A stretch of 13,286 nucleotides of DNA from an uncultured Desulfovibrio sp. Its GTDB lineage: Bacteria > Desulfobacterota > Desulfovibrionia > Desulfovibrionales > Desulfovibrionaceae. Below the pieces are notes generated by a model. It was not told the DNA's origin and searched no databases. It saw only the letters and a list, made by a program, of their open reading frames with translations. How positions within the stretch are numbered: position 1 is the stretch's first letter; the number at the start of each line of letters is the position of its first letter. Positions 12,978-13,286 of this stretch are shown here, in pieces. The translations under genes were made by a program, and so were the position numbers. The stretch lies in assembly GCA_937926875.1 (NCBI GenBank), contig CALBAX010000099.1:1-13286 (forward strand), written 5' to 3'.

Positions 12978-13286
12978 TTAACCCTGGGCCCTGGCTTCCA
13001 CGCGTTCGGCCAGGGCTTCCAGCATACTGATGAGTTTGTCTTTGCCTGCGGCCATGTCTGGCGAAGGCGGTACGGGATCTTCCCCAGCAGCGCCCTCAAG
13101 CTGAGTGCGCAGCATGGCGATACGCTGCTGCAGGGCTTCCTGCTCAGGGGAGCCGGCAGCGTCAGCAGCCAGCTCGGTATAAATATCCAAAGCGCCCTGA
13201 AGGTCCCCCTGTTCGGCCAGGACTTCCGCCATGGACCGGGTACGCAGGGAAAGAGATCTGTCCGGGGCCGATTGCGGCAGCGGCTG
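12978..13286 (-). CDS. Partial TPR-like protein, 5' end outside the window
   Basis: The last 102 residues of a protein whose start lies beyond the right edge; the frame is open to position 13286. The fragment contains a TPR-like helix pair (SMAEVLAEQGDLQGALDIYTELAA), then a likely coiled coil (SPEQEALQQRIAMLRTQLEGA) and a short helical C-terminus (KLISMLEALAERVEARAQG) after a Pro-rich hinge. These features suggest a scaffold or interaction protein, but no function can be named. An internal ATG at 13232 is not preceded by a good ribosome binding site and lies inside the TPR-like helix, so it is unlikely to be the start. The 16-base gap to the lipoprotein gene indicates one transcript. Confidence 0.75.
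   Translation of the reverse strand, partial: QPLPQSAPDRSLSLRTRSMAEVLAEQGDLQGALDIYTELAADAAGSPEQEALQQRIAMLRTQLEGAAGEDPVPPSPDMAAGKDKLISMLEALAERVEARAQG

Noticed and set aside
1..13286. CRISPR array, tRNA or rRNA genes, riboswitch
   Set aside because: I saw no regularly spaced repeats, cloverleaf sequence, rRNA core segments or known riboswitch motif on either strand.

Overview
The window looks like chromosomal core sequence from a Desulfovibrio-type member of the Desulfobacterota. This is inferred from the proteins (FtsK, LolA, BamD, TsaD, FBPase and a long cation diffusion facilitator), the GC-rich coding sequence and the strong AGGAGG-type ribosome binding sites. It is not proven, because no rRNA or database search was available. 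Almost all of it is ordinary housekeeping DNA. I do not see an undescribed defence, mobile or biosynthetic system.

Layout. Positions 1-816 hold no intact gene. This AT-richer, decayed stretch contains a perfect AT-rich palindrome, the degenerate 3' end of an IS5-type transposase on the minus strand, and a row of short hairpins ending in a bidirectional terminator. Positions 817-4630 are a minus-strand block, efp -> ftsK -> lolA, with overlapping or nearly touching genes. A short divergent promoter region (4631-4768) separates it from engB (yihA), the only plus-strand gene (4769-5437). engB converges on a minus-strand cation diffusion facilitator gene (5617-7065), with hairpins between them. 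Next, on the minus strand, is the tightly coupled trxA -> trxB -> bamD operon (9202 down to 7232). It has a clear sigma-70 promoter at 9286-9314 and a textbook terminator at 7199-7230. The right end (9344-13286) is a second minus-strand run: a partial TPR-like gene, a proline/alanine-rich lipoprotein of unknown function, fbp and tsaD.

How the genes fit together. The envelope theme recurs: LolA carries lipoproteins to the outer membrane, BamD is itself a lipoprotein of the beta-barrel assembly complex, and the unknown lipoprotein carries a lipobox. EF-P, EngB and TsaD serve translation (polyproline rescue, large-subunit assembly, tRNA t6A). FtsK handles chromosome dimer resolution at division. 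TrxA/TrxB form the thioredoxin couple, and FBPase serves gluconeogenesis.

Points that repay attention: the ftsK start (no ordinary start codon between the efp stop and the conserved N-terminus); the three tandem cytoplasmic domains of the CDF transporter; the unknown lipoprotein with repeated PSPFGPR peptides; and the IS remnant, in which the catalytic Glu codon appears to have become an amber stop.
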